From Cellulomonas sp. P24 (GTDB taxonomy: Bacteria > Actinomycetota > Actinomycetes > Actinomycetales > Cellulomonadaceae), in NCBI RefSeq assembly GCF_024704385.1, contig NZ_JAJDFX010000002.1, forward strand, positions 4,030,001 to 4,094,000: DNA of 64,000 nt. The letters run 5' to 3'. The notes beneath the pieces are model-generated. The model had not been told where the DNA came from. It searched no databases and saw nothing but the letters and a program-made list of their open reading frames with translations. Within the stretch, counting starts at the first letter, position 1, and each line of letters opens with the position of its first letter. Positions 20,509 through 30,137 of this stretch are shown piece by piece. Made by a program: the position numbers and the translations under genes.

Positions 20509-21054
20509 ATGCAGGTCTTGGTCGCAATCGCCTCACGACACGGCGCCACGCGGGAGATCGGCTCGGTCATCGCTGACGCCCTGCGGGCCGGCGGACATGA
20601 CGTCGTCGAGGCCGATCCGGCCGATGTGGCCCTGCTCGACCCCTACGCCGCCGTGGTGCTCGGTTCGGCCATCTACAACGGGCGCTGGCTGCCCGAGGCG
20701 CGCGAGCTCGCCCAGCGCACCGCGACGGCGCTGTCCCATCGCCCGGTCTGGTTGCTCTCCTCGGGCCTGGCCGCTGTACTTCCCTCTGGGGTGAGCTTCC
20801 CGACCGAGATGCGCGACCTGAGCGAGCGCATCGCCGCGCGCGGACACAGGAAGTTCGCCGGTCGACTCGACCGCTCCGTGCTGTCGTTCGCCGAACGGAC
20901 CATCATCGCCGCCGCACGCGGACGCGACGGCGACTACCGCGACCTCGACGCAATACGTGCCTGGGCGGCTGAGATCGCCGCCCAGCTCGACGAGGCGTTC
21001 GCGCCGCCCGAGGCGGACACCCGTGCCCGCAGGCGCCGCGACGGTGACAGCTGA
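20509..21054 (+). CDS. flavodoxin-domain protein (HemG-like)
   Basis: A 181-residue protein with a flavodoxin fold. The FMN phosphate loop is at the N-terminus ('VAIASRHGATREIGSVI'), with 'AVVLGSAIYNGRW' as the second FMN loop. These features match the group annotated as flavodoxin or HemG-type protoporphyrinogen oxidase in Actinobacteria. The basic tail is probably disordered. No heme gene is nearby, so I keep the call at fold level. It stands alone between the thi operon and the sulfur operon. Confidence 0.85.
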   Translation: MQVLVAIASRHGATREIGSVIADALRAGGHDVVEADPADVALLDPYAAVVLGSAIYNGRWLPEARELAQRTATALSHRPVWLLSSGLAAVLPSGVSFPTEMRDLSERIAARGHRKFAGRLDRSVLSFAERTIIAAARGRDGDYRDLDAIRAWAAEIAAQLDEAFAPPEADTRARRRRDGDS

Positions 21055-21338
21055 GCGGGTCCTCGGACCGGTCGAGTCGTCGACCGGTGGAGCGGCCATC
21101 CAGCACGTCGCACCGCACTCAGGGGTGGACCCTTCCGTGGCGTGACGAGCCGCCACACAGGGCTAGGACCAGCCTCGAGGCGCGGTCACCTCGCCACATG
21201 TCGGCCAGCCCCAGCGACCGTGAGAGTCGCGCGCCGACCCCGCCGTCGGCTGCGACGACTCGATCCCCGGGACCACCGGCACGCCACCCCAGGGGACTGC
21301 ACCCGGCCACCGATCCGACTCGCACGCAGCGGGCGTTG

Positions 21339-21354
21339 ATACCCCTGGGGGTAG
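21339..21354. promoter_or_regulatory. CsoR/CstR-type operator, copy 2
   Basis: ATACCCCTGGGGGTAG lies about 95 bases ahead of the SQR-like gene. It differs from the site at 5826 in only two places and has the C-tract/G-tract symmetry of CsoR, RcnR and CstR operators. The first gene of the operon is a sulfide:quinone oxidoreductase-like flavoprotein, which fits a CstR persulfide sensor. No regulator gene is in the window. The remainder of 21055-21447 holds no gene I can support. Confidence 0.7.
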
Positions 21355-21447
21355 GTAGGACCTTCGGACCGTGTTCGCGACCGCGTCCGTGAATAACGTG
21401 TCTAGTGCGAGCCCGGCAACCCAGCCGCATGGAACGAGGAGTCAGAC

Positions 21448-22743
21448 GTGAAGCAGAGACTGTTGGTTCTAGGTGCCGGGACGGCCGGGACCATGATCGT
21501 CAACAAGCTCAGGAAGCACCTGGCCGCGAGCGAGTGGGACATCACGGTCGTGGACCGTGACGACATCCACCCCTACCAGCCCGGGTTCTTGTTCCTGCCG
21601 TTCGACATCTACTCCCCGGACCAGATCAACCGGCCCCGACACGCATTCCTCGCACACGGCGTCGACCTCGTGATCGGCGAGGTCGACCTGATCGACCCGG
21701 ACGCCCAGACGGTCTCCCTCACCGACGGCCGGAACCTGGGATACGACTACCTCGTGATCGCCTCGGGCACCTCGCCGCGGCCCGACCAGACGCCGGGGAT
21801 GCTCGACGAGGAGTGGCGCAAGAGCATCTTCGACTTCTACACGTTCGACGGCTCGGTCGCCCTGTCCCGGGCGCTGAAGGACTTCGACCACGGGCGCCTG
21901 GTCGTGCACATCACGGACATGCCGATCAAGTGCCCGGTCGCGCCGCTGGAGTTCACGTTCCTGGCCGACGCATGGTTGCGCGAGAAGGGACTGCGCGACC
22001 GCGTGGAGCTCGTCTACGTGACACCGTTGCCGGGAGTCTTCACCAAGCCCATCGCCTCCGAGGCGCTCGGCGCGATTCTCGCCGGCCGCAACATCACCGT
22101 CGAGTCGGACTTCCTGGTCGAGCACATCGACACCGAGACCAAGACGCTGGTCTCCTACGACGAGCGTGAGGTGCCATTCGATCTCCTGGTGACGATCCCC
22201 CTGAACATGGGGGCGGACTTCGTCGCCCGCTCGGGCCTCGGGAACGAGCTCAACTACGTGCCGGTGAACAAGCACACCCTGCAGTCCACCGCCCACGCGA
22301 ACATCTTTGCGGTCGGCGACTCCTCGGACATCCCCGCATCCAAGGCCGGATCGGTCGCCCACTTCTCCGTGGAGATCTTCGTCGAGAACTTCCTGGAGCT
22401 GATCGCCGGCAAGCCCATGACCGGGGCGTTCGACGGCCACGCCAACTGCTTCATCGAGACCGGCGACCGCAAGGGCCTGCTGATCGACTTCAACTACGAC
22501 ACCGAGCCGCTGACCGGCAAGTTCCCCCTGCCGGTCGTGGGCCCGATGGACCTGCTCAAGGAGACCTGGGCCAACCACCTCGGCAAGCTCGCGTTCCGCT
22601 GGATCTACTGGAACATCCTGCTCCCCGGGCGCCGACTGCCGATCTCCTCCCACATGTCGATGCTCGGCAAGATTGTCCCGACCGCCTCCCGCACGTCCGC
22701 GGACAAGAACACCGCGTCCACCCCCACAAGCGCCAACCGCTAG
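21448..22743 (+). CDS. SQR-like FAD-dependent oxidoreductase
   Basis: A 431-residue two-Rossmann flavoprotein. FAD-binding motif 'LVLGAGTAGTMIVNKL' is at the N-terminus, 'YDYLVIASGTSPRP' in the middle and 'NIFAVGDSSDIPASKAGSV' near residue 290. It resembles sulfide:quinone oxidoreductases, and 'MPIKCPVAPLEFTF' holds the redox Cys. A second Cys is in 'HANCFIETG' but I do not see the third Cys of classical SQR, so it may use a different acceptor or chemistry. The C-terminal amphipathic helices could sit on the membrane. It is followed within 16 bases by tusE and then dsrE2, suggesting oxidation of sulfide or persulfide and transfer to carrier proteins. Confidence 0.85.
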   Translation: MKQRLLVLGAGTAGTMIVNKLRKHLAASEWDITVVDRDDIHPYQPGFLFLPFDIYSPDQINRPRHAFLAHGVDLVIGEVDLIDPDAQTVSLTDGRNLGYDYLVIASGTSPRPDQTPGMLDEEWRKSIFDFYTFDGSVALSRALKDFDHGRLVVHITDMPIKCPVAPLEFTFLADAWLREKGLRDRVELVYVTPLPGVFTKPIASEALGAILAGRNITVESDFLVEHIDTETKTLVSYDEREVPFDLLVTIPLNMGADFVARSGLGNELNYVPVNKHTLQSTAHANIFAVGDSSDIPASKAGSVAHFSVEIFVENFLELIAGKPMTGAFDGHANCFIETGDRKGLLIDFNYDTEPLTGKFPLPVVGPMDLLKETWANHLGKLAFRWIYWNILLPGRRLPISSHMSMLGKIVPTASRTSADKNTASTPTSANR

Positions 22744-22758
22744 ACGAGAGGAACCGCC

Positions 22759-23073
22759 ATGACTGTCACCACGCTCGGAGGCCGTCCGATCACCGTGAAC
22801 GAGGAGGGCTTCCTCACCGACCCCTCGCAGTGGGACGCCGAACTCGCTCCGGTCCTCGCCGCCCAGATCGGCATCACACTCACCGACGCGCACTGGGCCG
22901 CACTGAACTTCCTCCGCAAGGACTTCGCCGCGCAAGGAGAGACCCCGACGCTGCGTCGGGTCTCGACCGTCGGGGGCATCCCGATCAAGGAGCTCTTCGC
23001 GCTCTTCCCCCAGAAGCCCGCCAAGAAGATGGCCTACATCGCCGGGCTGCCCAAGCCGCACGGCTGCGTCTGA
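22759..23073 (+). CDS. tusE: TusE/DsrC-family sulfur carrier
   Basis: A 104-residue protein of the DsrC/TusE/RspA family. 'VNEEGFLTDPSQWD' near the start and the C-terminal arm 'GLPKPHGCV' are diagnostic. The penultimate Cys carries persulfide. The second Cys found in dissimilatory DsrC, eleven residues earlier, is Ala here, so it should act as a sulfur relay (TusE-like) rather than forming a DsrC trisulfide. It sits between the SQR-like enzyme and DsrE2, with a 15-base gap upstream. Confidence 0.92.
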   Translation: MTVTTLGGRPITVNEEGFLTDPSQWDAELAPVLAAQIGITLTDAHWAALNFLRKDFAAQGETPTLRRVSTVGGIPIKELFALFPQKPAKKMAYIAGLPKPHGCV

Positions 23074-23103
23074 CCCGCCGTCGACCACGAGAAAGAGACC
23101 ACG

Positions 23104-23619
23104 ATGAGCACTCCAGACACGTCCCCGGCGATCGTCCCGAACTTCGACACGACCGGTGACAGCGGCCGCAAGCTCGCCATCATCTGCTCCAAGGGAAGCC
23201 TCGACATGGCCTACCCCGGACTGATCCTCGCCAACGCCGCCCTCGGTGAAGGGGTCGAGGTCCACCTGTTCTTCACCTTCTGGGGCTTCGACATGATCAC
23301 CAAGAAGACCATGGGAAACCTCCAGTTCACGATGCTCGGCAACACCGCGACCCACATGCCGCAAGGCCTCGGCGGCCTGCCGGGAATGACCGCGATGGCG
23401 ACCACCAAGCTGAAGAAGACGATCGCCGACCTCGACATCCCCGAGGTCCCCGACTTCCTCGAGCAGATCGTCGCCTCCGGTGGCCATCTGTGGGCGTGCC
23501 GGCTGTCCGCCGACATGAACAAGCTCACCGAGACCGACCTCTACGACGACGTCGAGGCCATCATCAGCGCCAGTGACTTCATCGAGATGACCGACGGCGC
23601 GCAGCTGCTGTTTATCTGA
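23104..23619 (+). CDS. DsrE2-type sulfurtransferase
   Basis: A 171-residue DsrE/DsrF/DsrH-like protein. 'KLAIICSKGSLDMAYPGLIL' and 'GVEVHLFFTFWGFDMI' are typical of the DsrE2 group, and 'HLWACRLSADMNKLTETD' holds the second conserved Cys. Two Cys (one near residue 28, the other near 138) could pass persulfide to or from the TusE protein. No strong membrane segment is seen beyond the hydrophobic core strands. Last gene of the operon. Confidence 0.9.
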   Translation: MSTPDTSPAIVPNFDTTGDSGRKLAIICSKGSLDMAYPGLILANAALGEGVEVHLFFTFWGFDMITKKTMGNLQFTMLGNTATHMPQGLGGLPGMTAMATTKLKKTIADLDIPEVPDFLEQIVASGGHLWACRLSADMNKLTETDLYDDVEAIISASDFIEMTDGAQLLFI

Positions 23620-24133
23620 CCGGACGAAGACGCCCTGCGGCCCGCGAGTGGTCGACCCACCTGCGACGCGCGTCACACCCTGAGCAGGGAGTGCATCGAA
23701 GAACCTGCAGAGGCACCGATGAGGGGTGCACAGCTGCCTTCGCGCGCGCCGACCACCATCGGCGCGCGCGTAGGCGTCGAAGCCGGTCGCAGCCTGCGGT
23801 GTGCCCGCGTCTCGTCGCCGGTGGCTCGGGCCCCACGGCCCAGGTCGCCGCCGATCGTGGTCGGACAGGCCCACCACATCAGACGAGCCACCGCCCTGGC
23901 GAATGCCAAACACGCCAACCGTTGCCCGGCGAGGCAGGCGGGGAAGGCGACGTGCACCGCCGACCAAGACTCCAAGGGCTTCCCAGTCCTGCCACGGACA
24001 GGGGCAGTCAAGTCGACGCGGGCAGCTCAACCGCCGTTGCAGCCGATGGCGTCTGCGCGCGGCGTGCGCCGATCGAGCGCCGCTGGCCCACTCCCGCGCA
24101 GTGCGCGTGGCTGGCCCCCAGGCTATGGGGCGT
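23620..24133. other. intergenic, no supported gene
   Basis: About 510 bases between the end of the sulfur operon and the end of a convergent cyclic-di-GMP gene. Reading frames here have arginine/proline-rich translations typical of chance frames in high-GC DNA, and none has a ribosome site or family match. I see no clear RNA or repeat. Confidence 0.5.
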
Positions 24134-27100
24134 TCACGGCTCCACGGCGAGGGCCCTGGGCGCTTCGAGCTGGTCGGAGAGGTCGCGTTCGAGCAGGTCT
24201 TCAGCGTGATCGCTCGTCACTGCGGGCATGAAGAGGTACCCCTGTCCGGTTGCGCAGCCGATGCTTTGCAGGAAGGTGAGTTGGTCTCCGGTCTCGACGC
24301 CTTCGGCGACCACGGCCAGACCCAGGGACTTACCCAGTCCGACCAGCGCGGTGATGAGCTCGGTCGTGTGGTCGCCGCTCGCGAGGCTGCGCAGGAAGGA
24401 GCGGTCGATCTTGAAGGCGTCGACAGGGAATCGATGCAGCGTCTCCAGCGAGGAGTACCCGGTCCCGAAGTCGTCGATGTGCAGTCGCAACCCGGCCTGG
24501 TGCAGCTCGCGCATCATGCGCAGCGCCGTCTCGGGTCGGCGCATCAGCACGCCCTCGGTGACCTCGAGCGTGAGCCTGTCGGGCGCGAGCTGGTGGCGGT
24601 GTAGGGCTTCCAGGACGCGAGGCAGCAGGTCCCGGTGCCAGAACTCGCGGTCGGAGATGTTGATGGCCACGTTGACGACCCGCGGGCCCCAGTGCGCGAG
24701 CTGTTGGCAGACCTCCTCGAGGATCCAGTGGCCGAGCTGGATGATCAAACCGGTCTCTTCCATGGCGGGAAGGAACTCGTCGGGCATGACAAGGCCACGA
24801 TCGGGGTGGCGCCAGCGGATGAGGGCCTCGAACCTGTCGGTGTGGCCTGAGGTGAGGTTGACGATCGGCTGGTAGAAGACCTCGAACTGGTGTTCCTCGA
24901 GGGCCCGATGGATCTCGGCGTGAAGGATCTGTTGGTGGACCGCGTGTGCACGCATCGCCTCGTCGAAGAAGGCGACCGTCCCTGGTTCGTCTCCCTTGGC
25001 CCGGTACATAGCGGTGTCCGCGTCGCGCAAGATGTCCTCGCCCGAGGCGTACTCCACGGAGCTGGTTGCGATTCCGATGCTCGCCCTGATAGCGACGTCG
25101 GGCCCGTCCAGGTCCAGGGGTCGTGCGAGGGCGGCCTGAACCCGGTGCGCGACCTGGAGCGCACCTGCGGGGTCGGTGTCGTGCAAGAGGACCGCGAACT
25201 CGTCGCCGCCGAACCGTGACCCGGTGTCCACCGCCCGGAGTTCGTGGCTGATCCGGTCACCGACGGCCGTCAGGACTTGGTCGCCCGTCTGGTGGCCGAG
25301 GGAGTCGTTGATCAGCTTGAAGCCGTCCAGGTCCAGGAACAAGACCGCGAAGGGTGTCCCGGATCTGTCTCTGCCGGCGATCGCCACGTTGAGGCGTTCG
25401 AGGAAGAGCCGGCGGTTGGGGAGCCCGGTGAGGGCGTCGTACAGCGCACTCCTGGTCACCTCCTGCTGGAGATGCTGCGACTTCAGGGCTGCACACAACA
25501 GCGCCGCCCAGTGTTGATAAGTCTCACGCTCGGACGTGGAGTCCACGGTCCCCACGACGGCCAGCAGGCCCCAGTCGCGTGCTGCGGTGCGGACTGGGAC
25601 GACCACACAGATCTCACCCTCGGTGGCGGCGAGGAGATCGATGAGTGCCACTGGGGGGAATGCCTGGACGGTGGTGCGGCTCGCGACCAGGCCAGGGAGT
25701 GTGTTCCCGGGGTCGTACGTGCCGACGACGTCGAGGAGTCCGTCCGAGGGTTCGCCCTCCCACAAGGCCAGGACGGCGGCTTTGATGTGCGTACCGGCGA
25801 GCCATCCAAGATCGCGCGGATCGATGTTCTCGGTGTCAAGTAGCCCGGCGTCCACCACGTACTGCTCCGTGATCGCGGCTTCGGTGGCTTCGGCCCGGCT
25901 GAGGTATGCACCGGTCTGGGCCTTCCACAGTGCTGCGCTGACGCGAGCGGATGCTGAGGCGTGCACACCGGGGGCCACGACCCGCTCGGCGTAATCCGCA
26001 ACGGCGTCGATGATCCGGCGCCGAGTCTCGGGGTGAGCGGTCAGACCCCGAAGTGCGACCGTCAGGGCCCGGATCCCGGACTCGGTCACCGGTTCTCCGG
26101 AGGTCACCAGGTGCTCGGCGTGCGCGAGGGCCGCAACGACTGCATCGTGAGCGGGTCCGGAGACGAGGTCGCCGCCGCTGAGCAGCTCGGTGAAAAGCAC
26201 GTCCTGAAGCTCATCGCGCAGAAGATCGGGCGAGAGGGCGGGCGAACCATCGGCCGTCAGCAGCTCGCTGCGGTGCCCGCCGCCGGAGCACCCGCACGAC
26301 GCGCGCACCGCCAGGACGACGGACTGCGGTGTAAAGACCGAGTTCGGCACCACCTCATCCCGCACCGCCGCCATCACCAAACGACCGGCGAGTGAGCCGA
26401 CGTCGCCGAAGCGCTGGTTGACGCTCGTCAAAGGGGGAGAGCTGAACGCTCCTGCCTCGATGTTGTCGAACGCCGCGATCGCCAACTCGTCAGGAAGCAC
26501 CATCCCAGCTCCGGTGAGCACGCCGAGGAGCCCGAGGGCGTTGCGGTCCGTAGCGACCATCATCGCTGTGGGGCGTCGAGCGCACGCGAGCAGGGCGAGG
26601 CCAGCGCTGCGCCCGCCAGATTCGCCGTTGTCTGGCGCCGCAAAGACGGTCGTAGGATCGAACTCCAGGTCGTACGTGTCCAGAGCCTGCCGGTACGCGT
26701 CGTACCTGGCTCGGATGTCCTGCTGGGCAAGGTTGCCGACGAACCCGATCCGGGTGTGGCCGTGCCCAATCAGGTGCTCGACCGCCGTGAAGGTCCCGCC
26801 GTGGTTGTCGGGCATCGCCACCGGTGCGTCGAAGTCGCCCATCAGAGTGCTCGACAGGACGACGGGTCGCCCGCCGTCGCGCAGCTGACGTAGGTACGGT
26901 GCGCCGACCGCCGTGGTGATGGAGACGACGCCGTCCACGTGCGACCACGCCACCGGGGTCGCGAAATCGCCCGGTGCGCCAGCCTCATCACGCGGTGCGG
27001 CCTCGGTGAGGGTCTCCACGACAACCAGGCGCCCACCGGTTCCGGCGACCTCCCGGGCCAGGCCGGCCAGCAGCTCTCCGAAGTAGTGCCCACCCAGGCT

Positions 27101-27139
27101 CGGGGTCAACACCAGCACTGTTGTCGGGTTGTTCACCAT
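24134..27139 (-). CDS. LacI-like sensor fused to GGDEF-EAL
   Basis: A 1001-residue cytoplasmic protein starting at ATG 27139 (GGAAGGG upstream). Residues about 5-275 form a LacI/periplasmic-binding-protein sugar-type sensor without the DNA-binding helix: 'VLVLTPSLGGHYFGELLAGL', 'GHTRIGFVGNL', 'AIAAFDNIEAGAF'. A 'SCGCSGGG' linker and a long helical/GAF-like region follow. Then come GGDEF (intact 'FGGDEFAVLL' near 645) and EAL ('FEALIRWRHP' near 770, 'DDFGTGYSS'). Both catalytic motifs are intact. The layout matches ligand-controlled cyclic-di-GMP enzymes in which a small molecule bound to the LacI-like part sets the output. Divergent from the PAS-GAF-EAL gene next to it. Confidence 0.9.
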   Translation of the reverse strand: MVNNPTTVLVLTPSLGGHYFGELLAGLAREVAGTGGRLVVVETLTEAAPRDEAGAPGDFATPVAWSHVDGVVSITTAVGAPYLRQLRDGGRPVVLSSTLMGDFDAPVAMPDNHGGTFTAVEHLIGHGHTRIGFVGNLAQQDIRARYDAYRQALDTYDLEFDPTTVFAAPDNGESGGRSAGLALLACARRPTAMMVATDRNALGLLGVLTGAGMVLPDELAIAAFDNIEAGAFSSPPLTSVNQRFGDVGSLAGRLVMAAVRDEVVPNSVFTPQSVVLAVRASCGCSGGGHRSELLTADGSPALSPDLLRDELQDVLFTELLSGGDLVSGPAHDAVVAALAHAEHLVTSGEPVTESGIRALTVALRGLTAHPETRRRIIDAVADYAERVVAPGVHASASARVSAALWKAQTGAYLSRAEATEAAITEQYVVDAGLLDTENIDPRDLGWLAGTHIKAAVLALWEGEPSDGLLDVVGTYDPGNTLPGLVASRTTVQAFPPVALIDLLAATEGEICVVVPVRTAARDWGLLAVVGTVDSTSERETYQHWAALLCAALKSQHLQQEVTRSALYDALTGLPNRRLFLERLNVAIAGRDRSGTPFAVLFLDLDGFKLINDSLGHQTGDQVLTAVGDRISHELRAVDTGSRFGGDEFAVLLHDTDPAGALQVAHRVQAALARPLDLDGPDVAIRASIGIATSSVEYASGEDILRDADTAMYRAKGDEPGTVAFFDEAMRAHAVHQQILHAEIHRALEEHQFEVFYQPIVNLTSGHTDRFEALIRWRHPDRGLVMPDEFLPAMEETGLIIQLGHWILEEVCQQLAHWGPRVVNVAINISDREFWHRDLLPRVLEALHRHQLAPDRLTLEVTEGVLMRRPETALRMMRELHQAGLRLHIDDFGTGYSSLETLHRFPVDAFKIDRSFLRSLASGDHTTELITALVGLGKSLGLAVVAEGVETGDQLTFLQSIGCATGQGYLFMPAVTSDHAEDLLERDLSDQLEAPRALAVEP

Positions 27140-27385
27140 GAGCCCTTCCCGTGCACTGTCGGCGGCCGGCTCCACACCGAGCCTTGTTCCTCTATCGGCG
27201 CGTTGCGCTGCGCGCATGATCGCGTGCACGTCCAACGTCCGGCCGGGTGCGGTCGCGGCCTGAACCCTCACGTGTCTGCCGTCGCGGCGTCCAAGCTCTC
27301 GGGACACAACCGGACATCCGGGATGGTTCAGGATTCGCGCTCACTCTCGGCTCTCCGGCTGCCGATGACTGTCGAAGGGTCGTCG

Positions 27386-30103
27386 ATGGCGATGCGGCCG
27401 AAGGCGCCGAGCCGGAGGCAGGAAGTGGGCCTGGTGGGCGGGAGTACGGTACGTCTGATCGATCGTCGACGGGTGCCCGGGCGAGCCCAAGACCCGCCAC
27501 CCGGCACGGCGACACGTGACCGGTCCGTGCCCGGGCCGGGGAGTACGCGCACGTTCGTGGCATTCCTGGTGGCCGATGCCTGCGGTGTGCTCATCGTGCC
27601 GGCCGCACCAGACGGCGCATGGTTGTGGGCATACGTCGCAACGGGAGTTCTTGCACTGGCGGGGCTTTGGGTGGGAGTGCGCGTTCACCGCCCTGAGCAC
27701 CGCGGCGCGTGGCACATGCTGTTCGCCGCAATGTCACTTTCCCTGGTCGGCGATGTGGCTTCCTCGCTGGTCGACGCGCACGGAGCCCTACTCACGGGTG
27801 CGAGCGTGCCTCTCGCCCTGGACCTTCTCGGCTATGTGGTCCTGACGTCGGCTGTGGTCGCGTTGACGTGGACGTCGGGCACCGTTGGCCTGATCACGCT
27901 CGCCGACGCCTGGATCGCGGCGATCGCTGCGGGCCTGTGCTTGTGGGCGGCGCTCCTGGTGTGGTTCCCCCAGACCCGCAATGCCGGTGGCGTCCTCATC
28001 TTGACAGGATTCGCCCTGGTGGCCGTCGTTGGACTTGCGGCGCTGTTCTCCCTGGTGTTCTCCGGGCGCACGCGGGTGTGGTCCGCCTGGCTGCTCATCG
28101 CCGGGGTGGCAGCGCTGATGGTCTCGGGAATGGCTGGTGGTGTCGCTCTGCTCGCCGGTGGCGACCAACTCGGCGGCTGGTACGGGGGAGGGCTACTTGC
28201 CGGATACGGACTGCTCGGTGCCGCCGCACTGCACCCCTCGATGACCTTGATAATCCGCAGGCCGAGCGACCTAGCCCGTGTGCGTGCGGGCAGCGGACTG
28301 CCCGAGGTCGTTCTGGTGGGACTGGCGTTGGCGATGCCTTCGATTCTTCAGCTGCTGGGCCTCTCACGCCCCACGGGTTTCTCCCCTGCTTCCGAGCGGT
28401 CTGTGGACCTGACCTTCGCCGCCGTCGAGGTAGCCCTGGTCGCCCTGGTCGCGCTACGCATGACGCTGGCCAGCCGTGATCGTCGGCGCGCGGAATCGGA
28501 ACTGCTGCGCCTGGCCGTGGCAATCGAGCAGACCGGTGACGCCGTGTGGATCTGCGACGCCCGCAACCGTGTCCGGTATGCGAACCCCGCATTCACGGCG
28601 ATGTCCGGGTGGCCAAACCAGGAGATACTCGGCCGCGACCAGCGCGTCGCGGACGGGGGCCAGCACCCACCAGAATTCTGGTCAGGAGTCGCCGACATCG
28701 TCCACGGCACCGGGATGTGGCGTGGGGCAGTGACCTACCGACGCCGCGACGGCCACCTTGTCGAGGTGGACGCAACCATCTCGGCGATCCACGGCGAGAA
28801 CGGCACCATCACCGGGTACGTGCACACCGACCGCGATGTCACCCGCGAACGTGGACTGCAATCTCAAGTCGACAGAGAGACACGCGAACGTGCCGCAGTC
28901 AGGGCGTCTCTTGCGCACATCGAGAGCGATTCGAACGTGCATGACATCGCCGCTGCGGCATGCGCCGAGCTGCGCGCGCTCGACGGCGTCCAAGCCGCCG
29001 CCGTCATCGACCTTGCAGTGGGAGACGAGTCGATCCTGGCGATGTCAGGTGTCGACCCTCGGGCGTTCGAGCTGAACCCGACCGGGGTGAATGCACTGGG
29101 CGAGTACCTGCGCGCGAACCTTGCTGGTGGACCGTGCTTGCTGGCCTACTCCTCTCACCCCGGCTCACCCCACCCGCACGCGCATGAACCGGCAGAGGAC
29201 CTGCCGCGGATGATTGCGTATGCCCCGCTCACCTCCGGGGGCCACGTCTTCGGCGCCCTGGCCATCTCCGCGAGCAGATCGAGCGCAGCACGTGACCTAG
29301 GGGCTCGGATACCGCTGCTGGAAACGCTCACATCCGCCCTGGCTCCGCTCCTGCGGCCCGGGCTTGACGACCTGCACGCCACCAACGACGCCGCCGCCGC
29401 AATCGGCTCGATCCTGGACCAGGGCTTGTTCAGCCCGGTCTTCCAGCCCATCGTCGAGGTCGCAACCGGCACAACGGTCGGCTTCGAAGCCCTGACCCGG
29501 TTCACCGGTGGGGTCCGCCCGGACATCGTGTTCGAGCGCGCCCACCGCGCTGGTCTGGGCATCGAGTTGGAGAGGGCCACGCTGAACGCGGCGCTGCACG
29601 CAGCACGCGACCTGCCTGTGGGTGCCTACCTCACGTTGAATATGTCGCCCGCGTTCGTGACGAGCGGAGAGCCTGCCGGTCTGCTGAAGGGCGTCACCCG
29701 GAGCCTGGTCATCGAGGTGACCGAGCACGAGGTCATCGAGGACTACGCCGCGTTGCGCGCCCACCTCGCCGCGCTGCGTCCTGGCGTGCGGCTGGCGATC
29801 GACGACGCCGGCGCGGGGTACGCGAGCCTGCGCCACATGCTCGAGCTCGAACCCGAGATCGTCAAGCTCGACATCGCCATCATTCGCGACGTCGACACCG
29901 ACCCGGGCCGCAACGCACTCGTGGATGGCATGAAGTACTTCGCCGACAAGCGCCAGATCACGCTCATCGCCGAAGGCGTCGAGACAGCCGCCGAACTCGC
30001 CGCCCTGCGCGAGATCGGCATTCCTCACGCCCAGGGGTTCTTCCTCTCCCGCCCTGCCCCTGCGAATGTCCAGGCACGCGCATTCAGCCTCCCGAGGCCG
30101 TGA
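27386..30103 (+). CDS. membrane PAS-GAF-EAL phosphodiesterase
   Basis: About 905 residues. ATG 27386 is chosen for its AAGGG site. ATGs at 27323 and 27365 are possible. About eight membrane helices (residues 50-350) precede a PAS domain (about 370-490, 'AIEQTGDAVWICDARNRVRY'), a GAF-like domain (about 520-660) and an EAL domain ('FEALTRF' near 698, 'DDAGAGYASL', 'EGVETAAELAAL'). No GGDEF domain is present, so it should only hydrolyse cyclic di-GMP. 'DDFGTG' is replaced by 'DDAGAG', seen in a subset of active and inactive EAL proteins. Confidence 0.88.
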   Translation: MAMRPKAPSRRQEVGLVGGSTVRLIDRRRVPGRAQDPPPGTATRDRSVPGPGSTRTFVAFLVADACGVLIVPAAPDGAWLWAYVATGVLALAGLWVGVRVHRPEHRGAWHMLFAAMSLSLVGDVASSLVDAHGALLTGASVPLALDLLGYVVLTSAVVALTWTSGTVGLITLADAWIAAIAAGLCLWAALLVWFPQTRNAGGVLILTGFALVAVVGLAALFSLVFSGRTRVWSAWLLIAGVAALMVSGMAGGVALLAGGDQLGGWYGGGLLAGYGLLGAAALHPSMTLIIRRPSDLARVRAGSGLPEVVLVGLALAMPSILQLLGLSRPTGFSPASERSVDLTFAAVEVALVALVALRMTLASRDRRRAESELLRLAVAIEQTGDAVWICDARNRVRYANPAFTAMSGWPNQEILGRDQRVADGGQHPPEFWSGVADIVHGTGMWRGAVTYRRRDGHLVEVDATISAIHGENGTITGYVHTDRDVTRERGLQSQVDRETRERAAVRASLAHIESDSNVHDIAAAACAELRALDGVQAAAVIDLAVGDESILAMSGVDPRAFELNPTGVNALGEYLRANLAGGPCLLAYSSHPGSPHPHAHEPAEDLPRMIAYAPLTSGGHVFGALAISASRSSAARDLGARIPLLETLTSALAPLLRPGLDDLHATNDAAAAIGSILDQGLFSPVFQPIVEVATGTTVGFEALTRFTGGVRPDIVFERAHRAGLGIELERATLNAALHAARDLPVGAYLTLNMSPAFVTSGEPAGLLKGVTRSLVIEVTEHEVIEDYAALRAHLAALRPGVRLAIDDAGAGYASLRHMLELEPEIVKLDIAIIRDVDTDPGRNALVDGMKYFADKRQITLIAEGVETAAELAALREIGIPHAQGFFLSRPAPANVQARAFSLPRP

Positions 30104-30137
30104 GTGGACGCCATGCCCGTCGCACAGGCCTAGGGGT

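Noticed and set aside
21469-24030. 853-codon minus-strand frame opposite the sulfur operon
   Set aside because: It is open only because the plus-strand genes have strong third-position G/C. SQR, TusE and DsrE2 are clearly coded on the plus strand.
23719-24231. Possible plus-strand gene between dsrE2 and the LacI-GGDEF-EAL gene
   Set aside because: Low-complexity Arg/Ala/Pro translation, overlap with the 3' end of a supported gene and no ribosome site.
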